The notes below the pieces were generated by a model. The model ran no database searches, was not told the DNA's origin, and saw only the letters and a program-made list of their open reading frames with translations. A stretch of DNA of 50,147 nt from Methanomicrobia archaeon JdFR-19 (GTDB lineage: Archaea; Halobacteriota; Methanosarcinia; DSM-18856; Methermicoccaceae), in contig MTMG01000008.1 in the NCBI GenBank assembly GCA_002010075.1, positions 1 through 50,147 of the forward strand. The letters run 5' to 3'. The translations under genes were made by a program, and so were the position numbers. The stretch's first letter is position 1; each line of letters opens with the position of its first letter. Below, one piece after another: positions 19,415 to 28,287 of this stretch.

Positions 19415-19867
19415 ATGGAAGAAATGAAAAAGGTAATAGCAAGTGTGTTTAGAAAGGTTGGAAAGCAATCGGTCAGTATGAACGACTTCGTTTTCTGTCT
19501 TTCCTTCGATTTCAGGTGGTGTCCACCCGATGAGGCAAGGGAGTTTGTGAAAAGAGGGCTCGCTGAGGGGTTGCTGGAAGCGGATGATAACGTATTCACA
19601 CCAACATTTGACTTGGATGGAGTGGATGTTCCAGTTGCATACCGCCCTCCCAAAGAAGTCTTCTCAAAACCGGATCTCTTCGAGAGAATACTGTCAAGAC
19701 TGTGCAAGAAAATGGAAAAGAAAGAGGCAATATCGAGAATAAACTCACTTCAAGAGAGGTTGAAAATACTGGATGCGGAAGTTGTTGCTCTCATTATAGC
19801 AAGGAATATGAACATAGATGTGGAGGACCTTATCGATGAGACTCTTGTGAAATATGTTAAAGGGTGA
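19415..19867 (+). CDS. DUF2240 family protein
   Basis: Archaeal protein of unknown function, 150 residues. The pattern KVIASVFRKVGKQSVSMNDF, then SFDFRWCPPDEAREFVKRGL and LLE, is the DUF2240 signature and looks like a winged-helix-like N-terminal half followed by a helical tail. The start at 19415 (MEEMKK) matches the family; an earlier codon at 19394 overlaps EndoQ. It follows EndoQ, so a repair link is possible but not shown. The stop is TGA, directly abutting the convergent phosphatase gene. Confidence 0.78.
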   Translation: MEEMKKVIASVFRKVGKQSVSMNDFVFCLSFDFRWCPPDEAREFVKRGLAEGLLEADDNVFTPTFDLDGVDVPVAYRPPKEVFSKPDLFERILSRLCKKMEKKEAISRINSLQERLKILDAEVVALIIARNMNIDVEDLIDETLVKYVKG

Positions 19868-20863
19868 TTACTTTCGTTTCAGCAGAGCATACACAAACAC
19901 ATTCACAAAAAACAGCACTATCACCCCCAATATTTTCCAATGTGCTTGTATAGGTTCTCGGCTTTCATGATATCTTGGTGTTTCGTTTATTCCAACAAGA
20001 CTCAGTACGAATGGAGCAACATCTTCCTCATACATCTGGAAATCAGGAGGTTTTTGAGATGGGGTTGAAGTTGGGTCAGAAACATACAATGGAACGATTC
20101 TCACCTCGTCTGTGAAGCGATAAGGTATGTTTGCGTGTCCTCCTCTTCCATTCTTGAACGCCATGCCATGGTCTGCTGTTATCACCACAACTATTTTCTT
20201 CTCCTTACAAATGTCCACAAGTTCTCCGAGTTGGTTGAGCGTCTGTTCTGCCTCCTGAATGTATGCCTCTACACCTCTCCTATGCCCTGCCATATCGATG
20301 GATGCAATTTCAACTACCAGAATGAAAGGATGTGCCAACTCATCTATTAGATGGATTGCTTCTCTTATGCTCCACCCGTCGTATCCTCCATCCACGACAT
20401 CCCATCCACCAGCCTCTCCTGTAAACACCAGATTCATTTCCTCTGGGTCTCCCTTGAAAGAAATTGCACCATCCAATTCATTTAACATGTAGCGATTGTC
20501 CCCTTGCTCCATTATTCCGTACACATGGTAGCCATGGTTTCTGAAGATGTCGAAGATGGTTGCATTCTCATACGATAGTGTTTCTGGGGTTGCCCTTCTG
20601 TACCCTGTGAACAATATGGCAAGTGATGTTGAGGTTTCAGATGCTCTCACTACCACACTGCAATCTATCTCCATCCACTCAGGCACATCTATATTGGGGA
20701 GGGTTTTGCCATCTAATGTATGGGGAGTGTTGGGACCCAAGTAAAGATTTCCAAGACCATCAAGCACGACAATTACAACACTCGCACACGATGAAGGAAG
20801 TGTGAACAGATAGAAAAAACACATAAACAAACACATAAACATCTTCAATTTCTTACACCTCAC
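19868..20863 (-). CDS. Membrane-anchored alkaline phosphatase/sulfatase-superfamily protein
   Basis: 331 residues: an N-terminal signal or membrane segment (about 8-28), then the first metal site VVIVVLDGLGN, a possible nucleophile in ASETSTSLAILFTGY, DMAGHRRG and ITADHGMAFKNGRGGH with the other metal ligands, and a C-terminal membrane helix ending LKRK. This is the alkaline phosphatase/phosphoglycerate mutase fold and the catalytic domain lies outside the cell. The substrate is unknown. The start may be 20863 or an internal ATG at 20842. It begins 7 bases after the true end of Cgi121 and is probably co-transcribed. The stop is TAA. Confidence 0.8.
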   Translation of the reverse strand: MRCKKLKMFMCLFMCFFYLFTLPSSCASVVIVVLDGLGNLYLGPNTPHTLDGKTLPNIDVPEWMEIDCSVVVRASETSTSLAILFTGYRRATPETLSYENATIFDIFRNHGYHVYGIMEQGDNRYMLNELDGAISFKGDPEEMNLVFTGEAGGWDVVDGGYDGWSIREAIHLIDELAHPFILVVEIASIDMAGHRRGVEAYIQEAEQTLNQLGELVDICKEKKIVVVITADHGMAFKNGRGGHANIPYRFTDEVRIVPLYVSDPTSTPSQKPPDFQMYEEDVAPFVLSLVGINETPRYHESREPIQAHWKILGVIVLFFVNVFVYALLKRK

Positions 20864-20869
20864 CCTACC

Positions 20870-21391
20870 TCATCTCAACAATGCATCAAATAAGACCACT
20901 CTCTCAAGCACAAGCTCACATATCTTGTCCTAACCGACAGCTTCAATCTCTGGTTCTGTGATGGAAAACCATGAACAGAGTGTCTACCATTTCCATTCAG
21001 AACATCGGATGAGGGAGTCATCTCGATTAAGTTTCAATCTTTGCTGTATTATCTGAATGAGTCTCTGACTGGTTTCTTGATTTGCTTCTTGGTTTATGGA
21101 ATCGACAACAATAACCACCCTGCACTTTCCCCTCTTGAGACCAATCTTTCTGGCATCCTTTATCTGTCTAGTTGCAGCCATGCACAGCAGAAATTCAATA
21201 GATGGGTCGTGTGATATGTTATCTCCATCTCTGAAGGCTCTCCTTGCACACGATAGCGCAAGCTCAATGTGTTCTCTGCCAGCAACGTATTCTGCATCCA
21301 CAATCTGCACGAGATTTGTGTTTCTGATTTCCTTTAACCATGATATGGTCTCTTCCACATCACCTATATGAGCAACTCCGCCAACGAGCAT
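20870..21391 (-). CDS. cgi121: KEOPS subunit Cgi121 with two in-frame TAGs (codons 136 and 154)
   Basis: Cgi121 helps the KEOPS complex (Kae1-Bud32-Pcc1-Cgi121) bind tRNA for t6A modification. The family blocks [41 protein letters not shown] and [14 protein letters not shown] are before the first TAG (20984-20986). The C-terminal part [15 protein letters not shown] (20930-20932), [17 protein letters not shown] matches the conserved Cgi121 tail (F.IT..E..A.....ELV.ERVALLD). Read through, the protein is 173 residues, the usual size, and its TGA falls 7 bases before the next gene. A standard-code call would give a 135-residue truncated protein. Confidence 0.9.
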
Positions 21392-21410
21392 GATAAGAAA
21401 TGGACAACAT

Positions 21411-21420
21411 ATTTATAAAG
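21411..21420 (+). promoter_or_regulatory. TATA box for the L10e - aIF2-beta operon
   Basis: ATTTATAAAG lies about 35-40 bases upstream of the rpl10e ATG at 21453, with a GGAGG ribosome-binding site between. The spacing fits an archaeal core promoter. Confidence 0.6.
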
Positions 21421-21452
21421 TAATAATGGTAGTTGAAAGCTGGAGGCTGAGA

Positions 21453-21953
21453 ATGGCAAGAAAACCGGGAAAGATGTATCGGAAGCTTGAACGACCATAC
21501 ACACGCAAGGAATACATTGGAGGGGTTCCCGGAATCAAGGTCGTTCACTTCGATATGGGCGACCCCAAAGGAGACTTCCCTGTAACACTCAGACTGAAGG
21601 TGAAGGAAGCATGTCAGATAAGACATATGGCACTTGAAGCTGCGAGAGTCAGTGCAAACAAGATACTCATGAGGGCAGCTGGCAGGATGGGATACCACCT
21701 CAAATTGAATGTTTATCCACATCACGTACTTAGAGAGAACAAGCAAGCAACTGGTGCTGGAGCTGACCGAGTGTCTGATGGTATGAGGAGGGCTTTCGGA
21801 AAACCGGTCGGAACTGCCGCACAGGTTCACCCCGAACAAACCGTAATGACTGTGAGGGTGAAGCCCCAACATATCGAAATTGCAAAGATGGCTCTCAAGA
21901 GGGCGGGACACAAATTACCGTCTCCGGTTAGAATAGAGGTTGAGATGGCATGA
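21453..21953 (+). CDS. rpl10e: Large-subunit ribosomal protein L10e (uL16)
   Basis: 166 residues: [30 protein letters not shown] and FPVTLRLKV are the archaeal/eukaryotic L10e pattern; it binds near the tRNA-binding cleft and the central protuberance. The start at 21453 is supported by GGAGG in the preceding 12 bases and by family length; an upstream in-frame codon at 21390 overlaps Cgi121. The stop TGA overlaps the aIF2-beta ATG (ATGA). Confidence 0.96.
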   Translation: MARKPGKMYRKLERPYTRKEYIGGVPGIKVVHFDMGDPKGDFPVTLRLKVKEACQIRHMALEAARVSANKILMRAAGRMGYHLKLNVYPHHVLRENKQATGAGADRVSDGMRRAFGKPVGTAAQVHPEQTVMTVRVKPQHIEIAKMALKRAGHKLPSPVRIEVEMA

Positions 21954-22555
21954 GTTATGAAGAATACCTTGAAAGAGCTCTTGAAAGGTTGCCAGACATT
22001 AGAAGGGAAGACGAAAGGTTTGTTGTTCCAAAGCCAGTTGTCTCTATTGAGGGCAAAACAACAATTCTTGAAAATTTTAGTTCGATTGCAGATACACTGA
22101 ACAGAAGTGAGGAGCATCTTATGAAGTATCTTCTCAGAGAGCTTGGAACCGCTGGGAAGATTGAAGGAGGTAGAGCTATATTTCAGGGAAGATTCCAAGC
22201 TGAAGACATAGGTGAGCAGATAAACTCGTATGTTGAGGAGTATGTTCTTTGTTCGGAATGCGGAAAACCAGACACACAACTTGTAAAATCTGACAGGATA
22301 CTAATGCTCAAGTGTGAGGCATGTGGTGCTCACAGACCTGTAAAGAAGAGAAAAGTTGTTATCGAGAAGATGCGTAAAGGTCTGAACAAGGGAGACGAGG
22401 TTGAAGTGATGATTGTGAGTGTGGGGAACAGAGGGGATGGAATTGCGAGATACCAAAACTACACTATATTCGTGCCTGGAGCTAAGAAAGGAGAACTTGT
22501 GAAGGCGAGGATAAAGAAGGTATCTGGAACCCTTGCATTTGCTGAGAGAATTTAA
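21950..22555 (+). CDS. Translation initiation factor aIF2 beta fused to a TRAM domain
   Basis: The beta subunit of the heterotrimeric initiator-tRNA factor. Residues 1-135 hold the eIF2B_5 fold: [29 protein letters not shown], and a C4 zinc ribbon (CSECG and CEACG). From about 140 a TRAM domain follows ([24 protein letters not shown]). The same fusion is known in some Methanosarcina-related archaea, which supports that affiliation. It is coupled to rpl10e. The stop is TAA. Confidence 0.93.
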   Translation: MSYEEYLERALERLPDIRREDERFVVPKPVVSIEGKTTILENFSSIADTLNRSEEHLMKYLLRELGTAGKIEGGRAIFQGRFQAEDIGEQINSYVEEYVLCSECGKPDTQLVKSDRILMLKCEACGAHRPVKKRKVVIEKMRKGLNKGDEVEVMIVSVGNRGDGIARYQNYTIFVPGAKKGELVKARIKKVSGTLAFAERI

Positions 22556-22594
22556 TAGATGATGTTAATTTGATTGTTTAGAAGGTATGGAATC

Positions 22595-23374
22595 TTATCT
22601 GCAGAAGCATGCTCTTGCTAAATCTATTCTGTCAACTATTCCCATTATCTTGTTTTCTTTGCCAACAGTTATCCTGCCAATGTTCCTCTTGAGAATAAGC
22701 CTTATCGCCTCTCCCACAGACTCTTCTGGAGGGAGCATGTAAAGTGGTGTACTCATGATATTCTCAACGGTGGTTACATCCCTTGCCCTTGAAGGTCTCT
22801 CATCCTCCCTGTGAATCCTTGCATATCCTTTTTTCATGAGATCGTGCCTTGTCACGATTCCTACAGCTCTGTCGGATTCGTCAACAACTGGCATGCCTGT
22901 GATGTCGTACTCAACCAATCTGTCCCACACCCTGCTAACCGGCTCATCCTTTCTGCACACATGAACCTCTCTTGTCATGATGTCTGACAGTTGAATTGGT
23001 GGAATCGAAGAGGAGTCAAGAGAGTGAAGTGCATCCACCAGACTAAAAACACCTATGAGAGTGTAGTCTTGTGGAGATACAACCACGGGTGTCGAGCCTT
23101 CATCTGCATCAACAAGCAACCTCACTGCCTCTTTAATTTCCATCTCGGGAAACACAGGTGTGAACTCCGACACAAACCCGTCAACAGTAATGTTTGAACG
23201 GGAAGATGACACTCTCACAAGGTCAGCATCCCTGACTACACCCACCACTTTCTCACCATCAACCACCGGCAACATTCTCAGATGGTTGTCTCTTGCAAGT
23301 GCTCTTGCTGTCGTTACAAGCATACCCTTTGTTGCCACCACTGGACGTTTATTCATAACCATCTCAACCTTCAT
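22595..23374 (-). CDS. Four-CBS-domain protein
   Basis: 259 residues forming two Bateman modules (four CBS motifs: about 1-60, 65-120, 130-190 and 200-259), with repeats such as MLPVVDGEKVVGVVRDADLVR and GMPVVDESDRAVGIVTRHDLM. Such stand-alone proteins bind adenosine nucleotides or SAM; the target is unknown. The ATG at 23374 overlaps the signal peptidase TGA (ATGA), so it is coupled to that gene and an earlier codon at 23458 is unlikely. The stop is TAA. Confidence 0.85.
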   Translation of the reverse strand: MKVEMVMNKRPVVATKGMLVTTARALARDNHLRMLPVVDGEKVVGVVRDADLVRVSSSRSNITVDGFVSEFTPVFPEMEIKEAVRLLVDADEGSTPVVVSPQDYTLIGVFSLVDALHSLDSSSIPPIQLSDIMTREVHVCRKDEPVSRVWDRLVEYDITGMPVVDESDRAVGIVTRHDLMKKGYARIHREDERPSRARDVTTVENIMSTPLYMLPPEESVGEAIRLILKRNIGRITVGKENKIMGIVDRIDLARACFCR

Positions 23375-23898
23375 ATAAGCCCTCCAACTATCTTTCTGAA
23401 AGCAAGTGTGATGTACCCTATCTTGGGAATCCTGAACTCTGCAACTCCAACAACCCATTCCTTTTTTATAGGTGTCATATAAGACACGCTACCTTGCTGA
23501 TCATAGTATTTATTTGTGGTTGGATTGTCGCCCTTGGTTATATAACCAGAATGTGGTGCAGATGGTCCTCCTTCCCACATCGGCTCATTCACATCCACAT
23601 AATACATTGCCCTGTGAATCACTTTTTCAGAGGTGCCAAATCTTTTGTAGAGAATTACATCACCATAATCGCCAAAAGATGTATAGTTTAGATTCTTGCC
23701 TTCCTCCCAGGTTATCACATCCTTCTTGGCATTCACAATCACAACATCTCCCTTGTATATATGGGGCTCCATGCTTCCAGACTCAACAGCTATCAATGGT
23801 TGCCATACCCCAAAAATCAAATGAGACATGGAAAGAAATACTGCGAGCAGAACTGCAGTCCATAGTATCTCTTTTATAGCTCCGTGTATCGAACGCAT
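23371..23898 (-). CDS. Signal peptidase I, archaeal/ER type
   Basis: 175-residue membrane protease that removes signal peptides from secreted proteins. A membrane helix (about 10-30) precedes the catalytic Ser42 in AVESGSMEPHIYKGD; the archaeal/ER general base is His rather than Lys, seen as His95 in KVIHRAMYY, and Asp124 in YITKGDNPTT completes the set. The start at 23898 (MRSIHGAIKE) is preferred; an upstream ATG at 23931 lies almost against the divergent DP1 start. A C-terminal hydrophobic stretch may be a second anchor. The stop is TGA. Confidence 0.88.
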   Translation of the reverse strand: MRSIHGAIKEILWTAVLLAVFLSMSHLIFGVWQPLIAVESGSMEPHIYKGDVVIVNAKKDVITWEEGKNLNYTSFGDYGDVILYKRFGTSEKVIHRAMYYVDVNEPMWEGGPSAPHSGYITKGDNPTTNKYYDQQGSVSYMTPIKKEWVVGVAEFRIPKIGYITLAFRKIVGGLI

Positions 23899-23938
23899 TG
23901 TTTCAAAACATATAACTATTATACTCATAAATGTTGTG

Positions 23939-25411
23939 ATGATGGAAGAGCTTGCGAAAGTTGTTGAGAAGTTTGCACAATTTGAACTCATGCTTGAGCC
24001 GGATGCAGCAAAATTACTGTGCAAATACACCCAAGAAGAGTTGGAGTTGATTGCAAGCCTATTCCAGAATAAAAATGTTTTGATTGTCACAAAGACTCTT
24101 GTAGAGAAGGTTATGGGAGAAGTCGAGAAGTCGGTTGATGAGGAACATGGAGGAGAAGAAGATGAGGAAGAGATAGAAGATCAATCAATAAGAAAGAAAG
24201 ATGTAATAAATGTGGTTTATTCAATGAATAATCTGAAATCAACTGGTTCTTATGAAGGCTTTCTTAGTTATTTCAAGAGTAGATACTCGAAACTGGTGTC
24301 TCTCATATCAGATAGAATCTCACCCAGACCCATCTCATCCCTGAGAAAGATTGGTACCTCTGATGATGTCTGGATTGCGGGACTTGTCTCAGATAAAAGA
24401 ACAACAAGGAGTGGGCATGTGATAATAGAATTGGAGGACGAGAGTGGTGTGATGCCTGTTCTCATACCAAAGAACAGTTTTGATGATGTGAATGAAATAC
24501 TTCCTGATGAGATGATAGGTGTGAGAGGACATTTAAATGGAGAGAAGAGGCTCTTTATAGCAACCGATGTTATCTTTCCAGACATACCTGAAAAAAGGTA
24601 TCAGAAAAGGTTGACAGAACAAAATGGAGGGTATGTTGTCCTGACATCTGATACGCATGTAGGAAGCATACATTTTCTTGAAGATGCGTGGAACAGATTT
24701 GTTAGATGGTTAAACTGTGATGTTGGAGATGCGAAAACAAAAAGGATGGCAAGGAATGTTTCGTGTATACTCGTGTGTGGGGACCTCGTAGATGGAATTG
24801 GTATTTATCCAAAACAAGAGACAGAGCTATCTATAGACAATATATTCGAGCAATACAAAGCTCTTGCCGAATACATCGAAGACATACCAGCCCACATTAA
24901 GATAGTGATGTGTCCAGGGAACCATGACATAGTGAGACAAGCCGAACCCCAACCGCCATTATCTGAAAACATTCAGAAATTCTTTGATGACAGAGTTATA
25001 TTTGTTGGAAATCCTTCACTCATTGATGTGAATGGAACAAGGATACTCATGTACCACGGGCGTTCTCTCAATGACCTCATACCCACGCTCGGACTCTCTT
25101 ACGAACGACCCGCAGAGGCAATGTGTAGAATGCTCATAAAGAGACATCTTGCCCCGATGTATGGGAGTACTGTTCCGATAGCACCTGAACCAGAGGATCA
25201 TCTCGTTATAGAGGAGATTCCTGATGTTCTGCATACAGGACATGTGCATGTAGTGGATTACATGAACTACAAAGGTGTGAAGCTTATTAACTCAGGAGCA
25301 TGGCAATCACAGACAGAATATCAGAAGATGAAGAACCTGAAACCAACGCCTGCAAAGGTTCCAGTACTTGATACATCTTCATTGAAGATTGCAATGTTGA
25401 ACTTCAAGTAA
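23939..25411 (+). CDS. polB: DNA polymerase D small subunit DP1 (proofreading exonuclease)
   Basis: 490-residue small subunit of the euryarchaeal replicative polymerase PolD. An N-terminal helical region and an acidic linker (HGGEEDEEEIED) are followed by an OB-fold (about 175-235) and the metallophosphoesterase 3'-5' exonuclease with its Mre11-like motifs LTSDTHVGS, LVCGDLVDG, CPGNHD, YHGR and HTGHVH. Two consecutive ATGs (23939, 23942) could start it. It converges with cdc6 with no gap; the large subunit DP2 is not in the window. The stop is TAA. Confidence 0.94.
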   Translation: MMEELAKVVEKFAQFELMLEPDAAKLLCKYTQEELELIASLFQNKNVLIVTKTLVEKVMGEVEKSVDEEHGGEEDEEEIEDQSIRKKDVINVVYSMNNLKSTGSYEGFLSYFKSRYSKLVSLISDRISPRPISSLRKIGTSDDVWIAGLVSDKRTTRSGHVIIELEDESGVMPVLIPKNSFDDVNEILPDEMIGVRGHLNGEKRLFIATDVIFPDIPEKRYQKRLTEQNGGYVVLTSDTHVGSIHFLEDAWNRFVRWLNCDVGDAKTKRMARNVSCILVCGDLVDGIGIYPKQETELSIDNIFEQYKALAEYIEDIPAHIKIVMCPGNHDIVRQAEPQPPLSENIQKFFDDRVIFVGNPSLIDVNGTRILMYHGRSLNDLIPTLGLSYERPAEAMCRMLIKRHLAPMYGSTVPIAPEPEDHLVIEEIPDVLHTGHVHVVDYMNYKGVKLINSGAWQSQTEYQKMKNLKPTPAKVPVLDTSSLKIAMLNFK

Positions 25412-26641
25412 TTAAATTAGGCTCGTCTGAGTTGAGGCTCTGAATCCTGAAAGTTCTTTGAGTCTGTAGTCCTCGTTGAGAACCAACTTGATTGTTTCTA
25501 TGGAGGCACTGAGAGATACTTCCTTCGTTCTGCCATGTCGCCCCTTGCTTATCACGGTCGCATTCACAATCCCAAGCATATCGAGTTCAGATATCAAGTC
25601 CGTGACTCTTCTCTGTGTAAGCACATCAGCACCTATGTACATGCACATCTGCCTATACACTCTATATATTTCACCAGTTGTAAAGCTCTTCATCCTTCCA
25701 CTAAGCCATACTATCGAAGCCAAAACAAGTTTTGACTGAGTCGGGAGGGTTCTCACAACCTCAACTACTCTGTCAACCTCTATCTTATCTTGAGCCATAC
25801 GTACATGCTCTTCAGTCACTCTCTTGTCTCCCCTCCTCTCTGCAAGCTCTGCAGATATCCTCAAGAGATCAAGAGCTCTTCTTGCATCTCCATGCTCCTG
25901 AGCTGCATACGCAGAACACAGCGGTATGACGGTATCATCCAACACACCCTCTTTAAAAGCCTCCTCTGCCCTCTGTTTGAGTATATCCTCTATCTGGGTT
26001 GCATTGTAAGGAGGGAATATTAGCTCTTCCTCCCCAAGAGAGCTCCTCACCCTCGGGTCAAGGTGGTCTGTGAATGTGAGGTCATTGGTGATTCCGATTA
26101 TACTAACCTTTGAGTTCTTCAGATTTGAATTCATCCTCGATAGATTGTACAGTACATCATCCCCCCTCCTCGCAAGTTTGTCTATCTCATCCAATATTAT
26201 TATGGCAATCCTGAACTCAGAGTCAAGTCCCTCCCTGAACTCCTCATAAACCCTGTCCGTAGGCCATCCAGTCATAGGGACGTCTCTTCCAAAATATGTT
26301 GCGAGATGTGCGAGTAAACGATACTGTGTATCCACTATCTCACAGTTCACATATATCACATAAAGGGGAAGACCTTTTGCTTCTCCCATGTCTTCAAGTT
26401 CCTTGCCAACAAACTTCGCCACTGCAGTTTTCCCTGTCCCAGTCTTGCCATATATCAGAACGTTGGAGGGTGAATCCCCTCTCAACGCAGACACCAGTAT
26501 GGATGCAAGATGATTTACTTGTTCCTCCCTATGAGGGAGATAGTCTGGTGTATGGCTTGAACGAAGTACCTCTCTGTTTTTGAATAGAGTATCTTTATTT
26601 AGTAATTCCTCAAATATCTTGCTTAACGCTCCTGTGGCCAT
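25412..26641 (-). CDS. cdc6: Orc1/Cdc6 replication initiator
   Basis: AAA+ protein that binds ORB sites and loads MCM. The Walker A GKTGTGKT is at 65-72, Walker B is IIILDEIDKL, sensor 1 is IIGITND, sensor 2 lies in GDARRALDLLR, and the C-terminal winged helix is present (RRVTDLISELDMLGIV). 409 residues, usual length. It is transcribed away from the AT-rich region 26642-27042, the normal arrangement for an archaeal origin. The stop is TAA. Confidence 0.95.
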   Translation of the reverse strand: MATGALSKIFEELLNKDTLFKNREVLRSSHTPDYLPHREEQVNHLASILVSALRGDSPSNVLIYGKTGTGKTAVAKFVGKELEDMGEAKGLPLYVIYVNCEIVDTQYRLLAHLATYFGRDVPMTGWPTDRVYEEFREGLDSEFRIAIIILDEIDKLARRGDDVLYNLSRMNSNLKNSKVSIIGITNDLTFTDHLDPRVRSSLGEEELIFPPYNATQIEDILKQRAEEAFKEGVLDDTVIPLCSAYAAQEHGDARRALDLLRISAELAERRGDKRVTEEHVRMAQDKIEVDRVVEVVRTLPTQSKLVLASIVWLSGRMKSFTTGEIYRVYRQMCMYIGADVLTQRRVTDLISELDMLGIVNATVISKGRHGRTKEVSLSASIETIKLVLNEDYRLKELSGFRASTQTSLI

Positions 26642-26694
26642 GCTCCTCCCCGAGACACCTTCTTATCTATATATATTCAAAAGTTATGGTTATG

Positions 26695-26714
26695 ACCCCT
26701 TTATTTCAACTGGA
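26695..26714 (-). repeat. ORB-like element 1
   Basis: On the minus strand the sequence reads TCCAGTTGAAATAAAGGGGT. This has the TCCAGTGGAAA dyad and downstream G-run of the Cdc6-binding ORB/mini-ORB consensus. The G-run points toward cdc6, away from the AT-rich core. It matches element 2 at 16 of 20 positions. Confidence 0.65.
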
Positions 26715-26796
26715 CAAATAAAAGGATTTTCTTCTCAATATTATCAAAATTTCTAAAACAAGTGTACGGATAATTATATAAAAATAATCATAATTT

Positions 26797-26909
26797 TTTA
26801 TATGGAATGATATGTTGGTGACGTGTATCAGTATTTCTGTAAAAAAACGTTTGTTTCATATGGAAAATATGAAGACCGACCCTATGATTTCTTATGGAAA
26901 ATGAGATTG
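26797..26909 (+). repeat. Three direct copies of a TATGGAA motif in the origin region
   Basis: Cores TATGGAATGATA (26801), TATGGAAAATATGA (26859) and TATGGAAAATGAGA (26893) occur in the same direction; the last two are also preceded by TTTC. The starts are 58 and 34 bases apart. They may be weak ORB relatives (a TGGAAA core) or sites for another origin protein. Confidence 0.45.
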
Positions 26910-26976
26910 TATTATTATTAGAGCGACTATCGAAGTTCGATATATATTGCTTACAAATGTTATCACAAAGAAGATT

Positions 26977-26996
26977 TTCAGTAGAAAAGAAGGGGT
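26977..26996 (+). repeat. ORB-like element 2
   Basis: The plus strand reads TTCAGTAGAAAAGAAGGGGT, 16 of 20 identical to element 1 and in opposite orientation, so the pair brackets about 260 bases of AT-rich sequence, as in other archaeal origins. Confidence 0.65.
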
Positions 26997-27042
26997 AGGG
27001 TCTTTATATACATAATCAAATTATACAAACATACATGAGCAC

Positions 27043-28266
27043 TTACACTCTCTTTCTTGAGCAAATCCTCTTGAGGATTTCTTCTCCAGTTCTCGTTCCT
27101 CTTGCAATAAGATAATCACCTGCCTTTAATTTCGTCTTTGCACTTGGATCATAAATCCACCATCCTTTTCTTCTTATTGCAAGCACATACATACCTGTCT
27201 CTGTAGCGAGTTTCAACTCCCCAAGTGTTTTCCCATCTACTTCAGAACCCTCTTCAACCAGTATCTGAGTCACAATCTCATCTGACTCCCTGACCGCAAG
27301 TTCGACCACCTTACTCGATACTAACCCTTTCACTACCCCTTTTATCAAATCCTCTGCAGCGTCCGATATTATCTCACATGCACTTGCAAGATACAGGAGT
27401 CCCATAAGCTGGTCCACCTCATCTATTTCCTTTGCACTTTTGAGTACCCACCTCGTCAGTTCTATTATCATCTCGTCCATCCTTCCCTCGAGGAATTCAA
27501 CCTCCCTCGCTATGTCAATGTCGTTGTGGAGCAATGCAAAATATGCAAGACCGACCGCCAACTCTGATGTATTCTTCATTTCAATCGTCAGATTCACAGC
27601 CATATCAAGGTCTTCAAGAATCTTGGATGGTGTTAGTTTTAATTTCTCATATTCTTTCCCAGTTGCAAGTTTCACAAAGAGAGGCACACCTTCATCATGT
27701 CCTCTTGCAAACAACACATCCCCTGCCTTCACGACAGTGTCTTTGTTCGGGTTGTATATCCATGTTGCTCCCCTTCTTATTGCAATCACCCACATACCAG
27801 TTTCAGCATCGAGTTCAACTTCTCCCAGACTCTTATCACACAAAACCGAGTCCTCTGACACACTCACTCTAATGATAGTCTCTTCTGCCTCTTGAAGCTC
27901 AAGCTTAAAGTCGAGGGGGATGGGAATATCGAGGAGAACCATCTTAGCAACGTCCCCAGCTGCAGAGGATATTATTTTTGCAGCTTCTGATGCTTGCATT
28001 ACTCCCACCAACTCCTTTGCATCATCGACCGTGCGAGCCGAGAGCATTCCAGCAACCCACATATGATACCCTAAGTTCTCTATTTTCTCCTCAAGCCTTA
28101 GTATTTCCTCTGCAATTTCTCTGTTATCATAGACAACTGCAGCAAAAGCAAGGTCAACCATGAGTTCGGATGTGTCTTTCATTTCTATCAATAACTCTTT
28201 CATACTCTTCGGACAGTAGTATACATCTTCACACTCTTCACCCATCATTATCACTTTTCCTTCCAA
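27043..28266 (-). CDS. Tandemly duplicated PhoU-like / TrkA-C (RCK_C) regulatory protein
   Basis: 407 residues made of two copies of the same unit: a PhoU-like helical bundle (KELLIEMKDTSELMVDLAF in copy 1, LTIEMKNTSELAVGLAYFA in copy 2) followed by an RCK_C ligand-binding domain (GMWVIAIRRGATWIYNP in copy 1, GMYVLAIRRKGWWIYDP in copy 2). Such proteins regulate cation or phosphate transport in archaea, probably by binding a nucleotide; no channel gene is adjacent. There is no membrane segment. The start may be 28266 or a nearby internal ATG. The stop is TAA. Confidence 0.85.
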   Translation of the reverse strand: MEGKVIMMGEECEDVYYCPKSMKELLIEMKDTSELMVDLAFAAVVYDNREIAEEILRLEEKIENLGYHMWVAGMLSARTVDDAKELVGVMQASEAAKIISSAAGDVAKMVLLDIPIPLDFKLELQEAEETIIRVSVSEDSVLCDKSLGEVELDAETGMWVIAIRRGATWIYNPNKDTVVKAGDVLFARGHDEGVPLFVKLATGKEYEKLKLTPSKILEDLDMAVNLTIEMKNTSELAVGLAYFALLHNDIDIAREVEFLEGRMDEMIIELTRWVLKSAKEIDEVDQLMGLLYLASACEIISDAAEDLIKGVVKGLVSSKVVELAVRESDEIVTQILVEEGSEVDGKTLGELKLATETGMYVLAIRRKGWWIYDPSAKTKLKAGDYLIARGTRTGEEILKRICSRKRV

Positions 28267-28287
28267 GGTTATTATGTATTTCTATGC

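Larger units (their letters stand above)
26642..27042. other. Probable replication origin: AT-rich 401-base region with ORB-like elements
   Basis: This is the only gap of this size in the window. It holds no credible gene. It lies directly upstream of cdc6, is strongly AT-rich in the middle (26750-26960), and is bounded by two inverted 20-base elements resembling archaeal origin recognition boxes (listed separately). Inside it are three copies of a TATGGAA-containing motif. This combination fits an oriC with its unwinding element. Confidence 0.7.

Noticed and set aside
26642-27042. A small gene in the origin gap
   Set aside because: No open frame of useful length with coding-like composition; the region is AT-rich with repeats.
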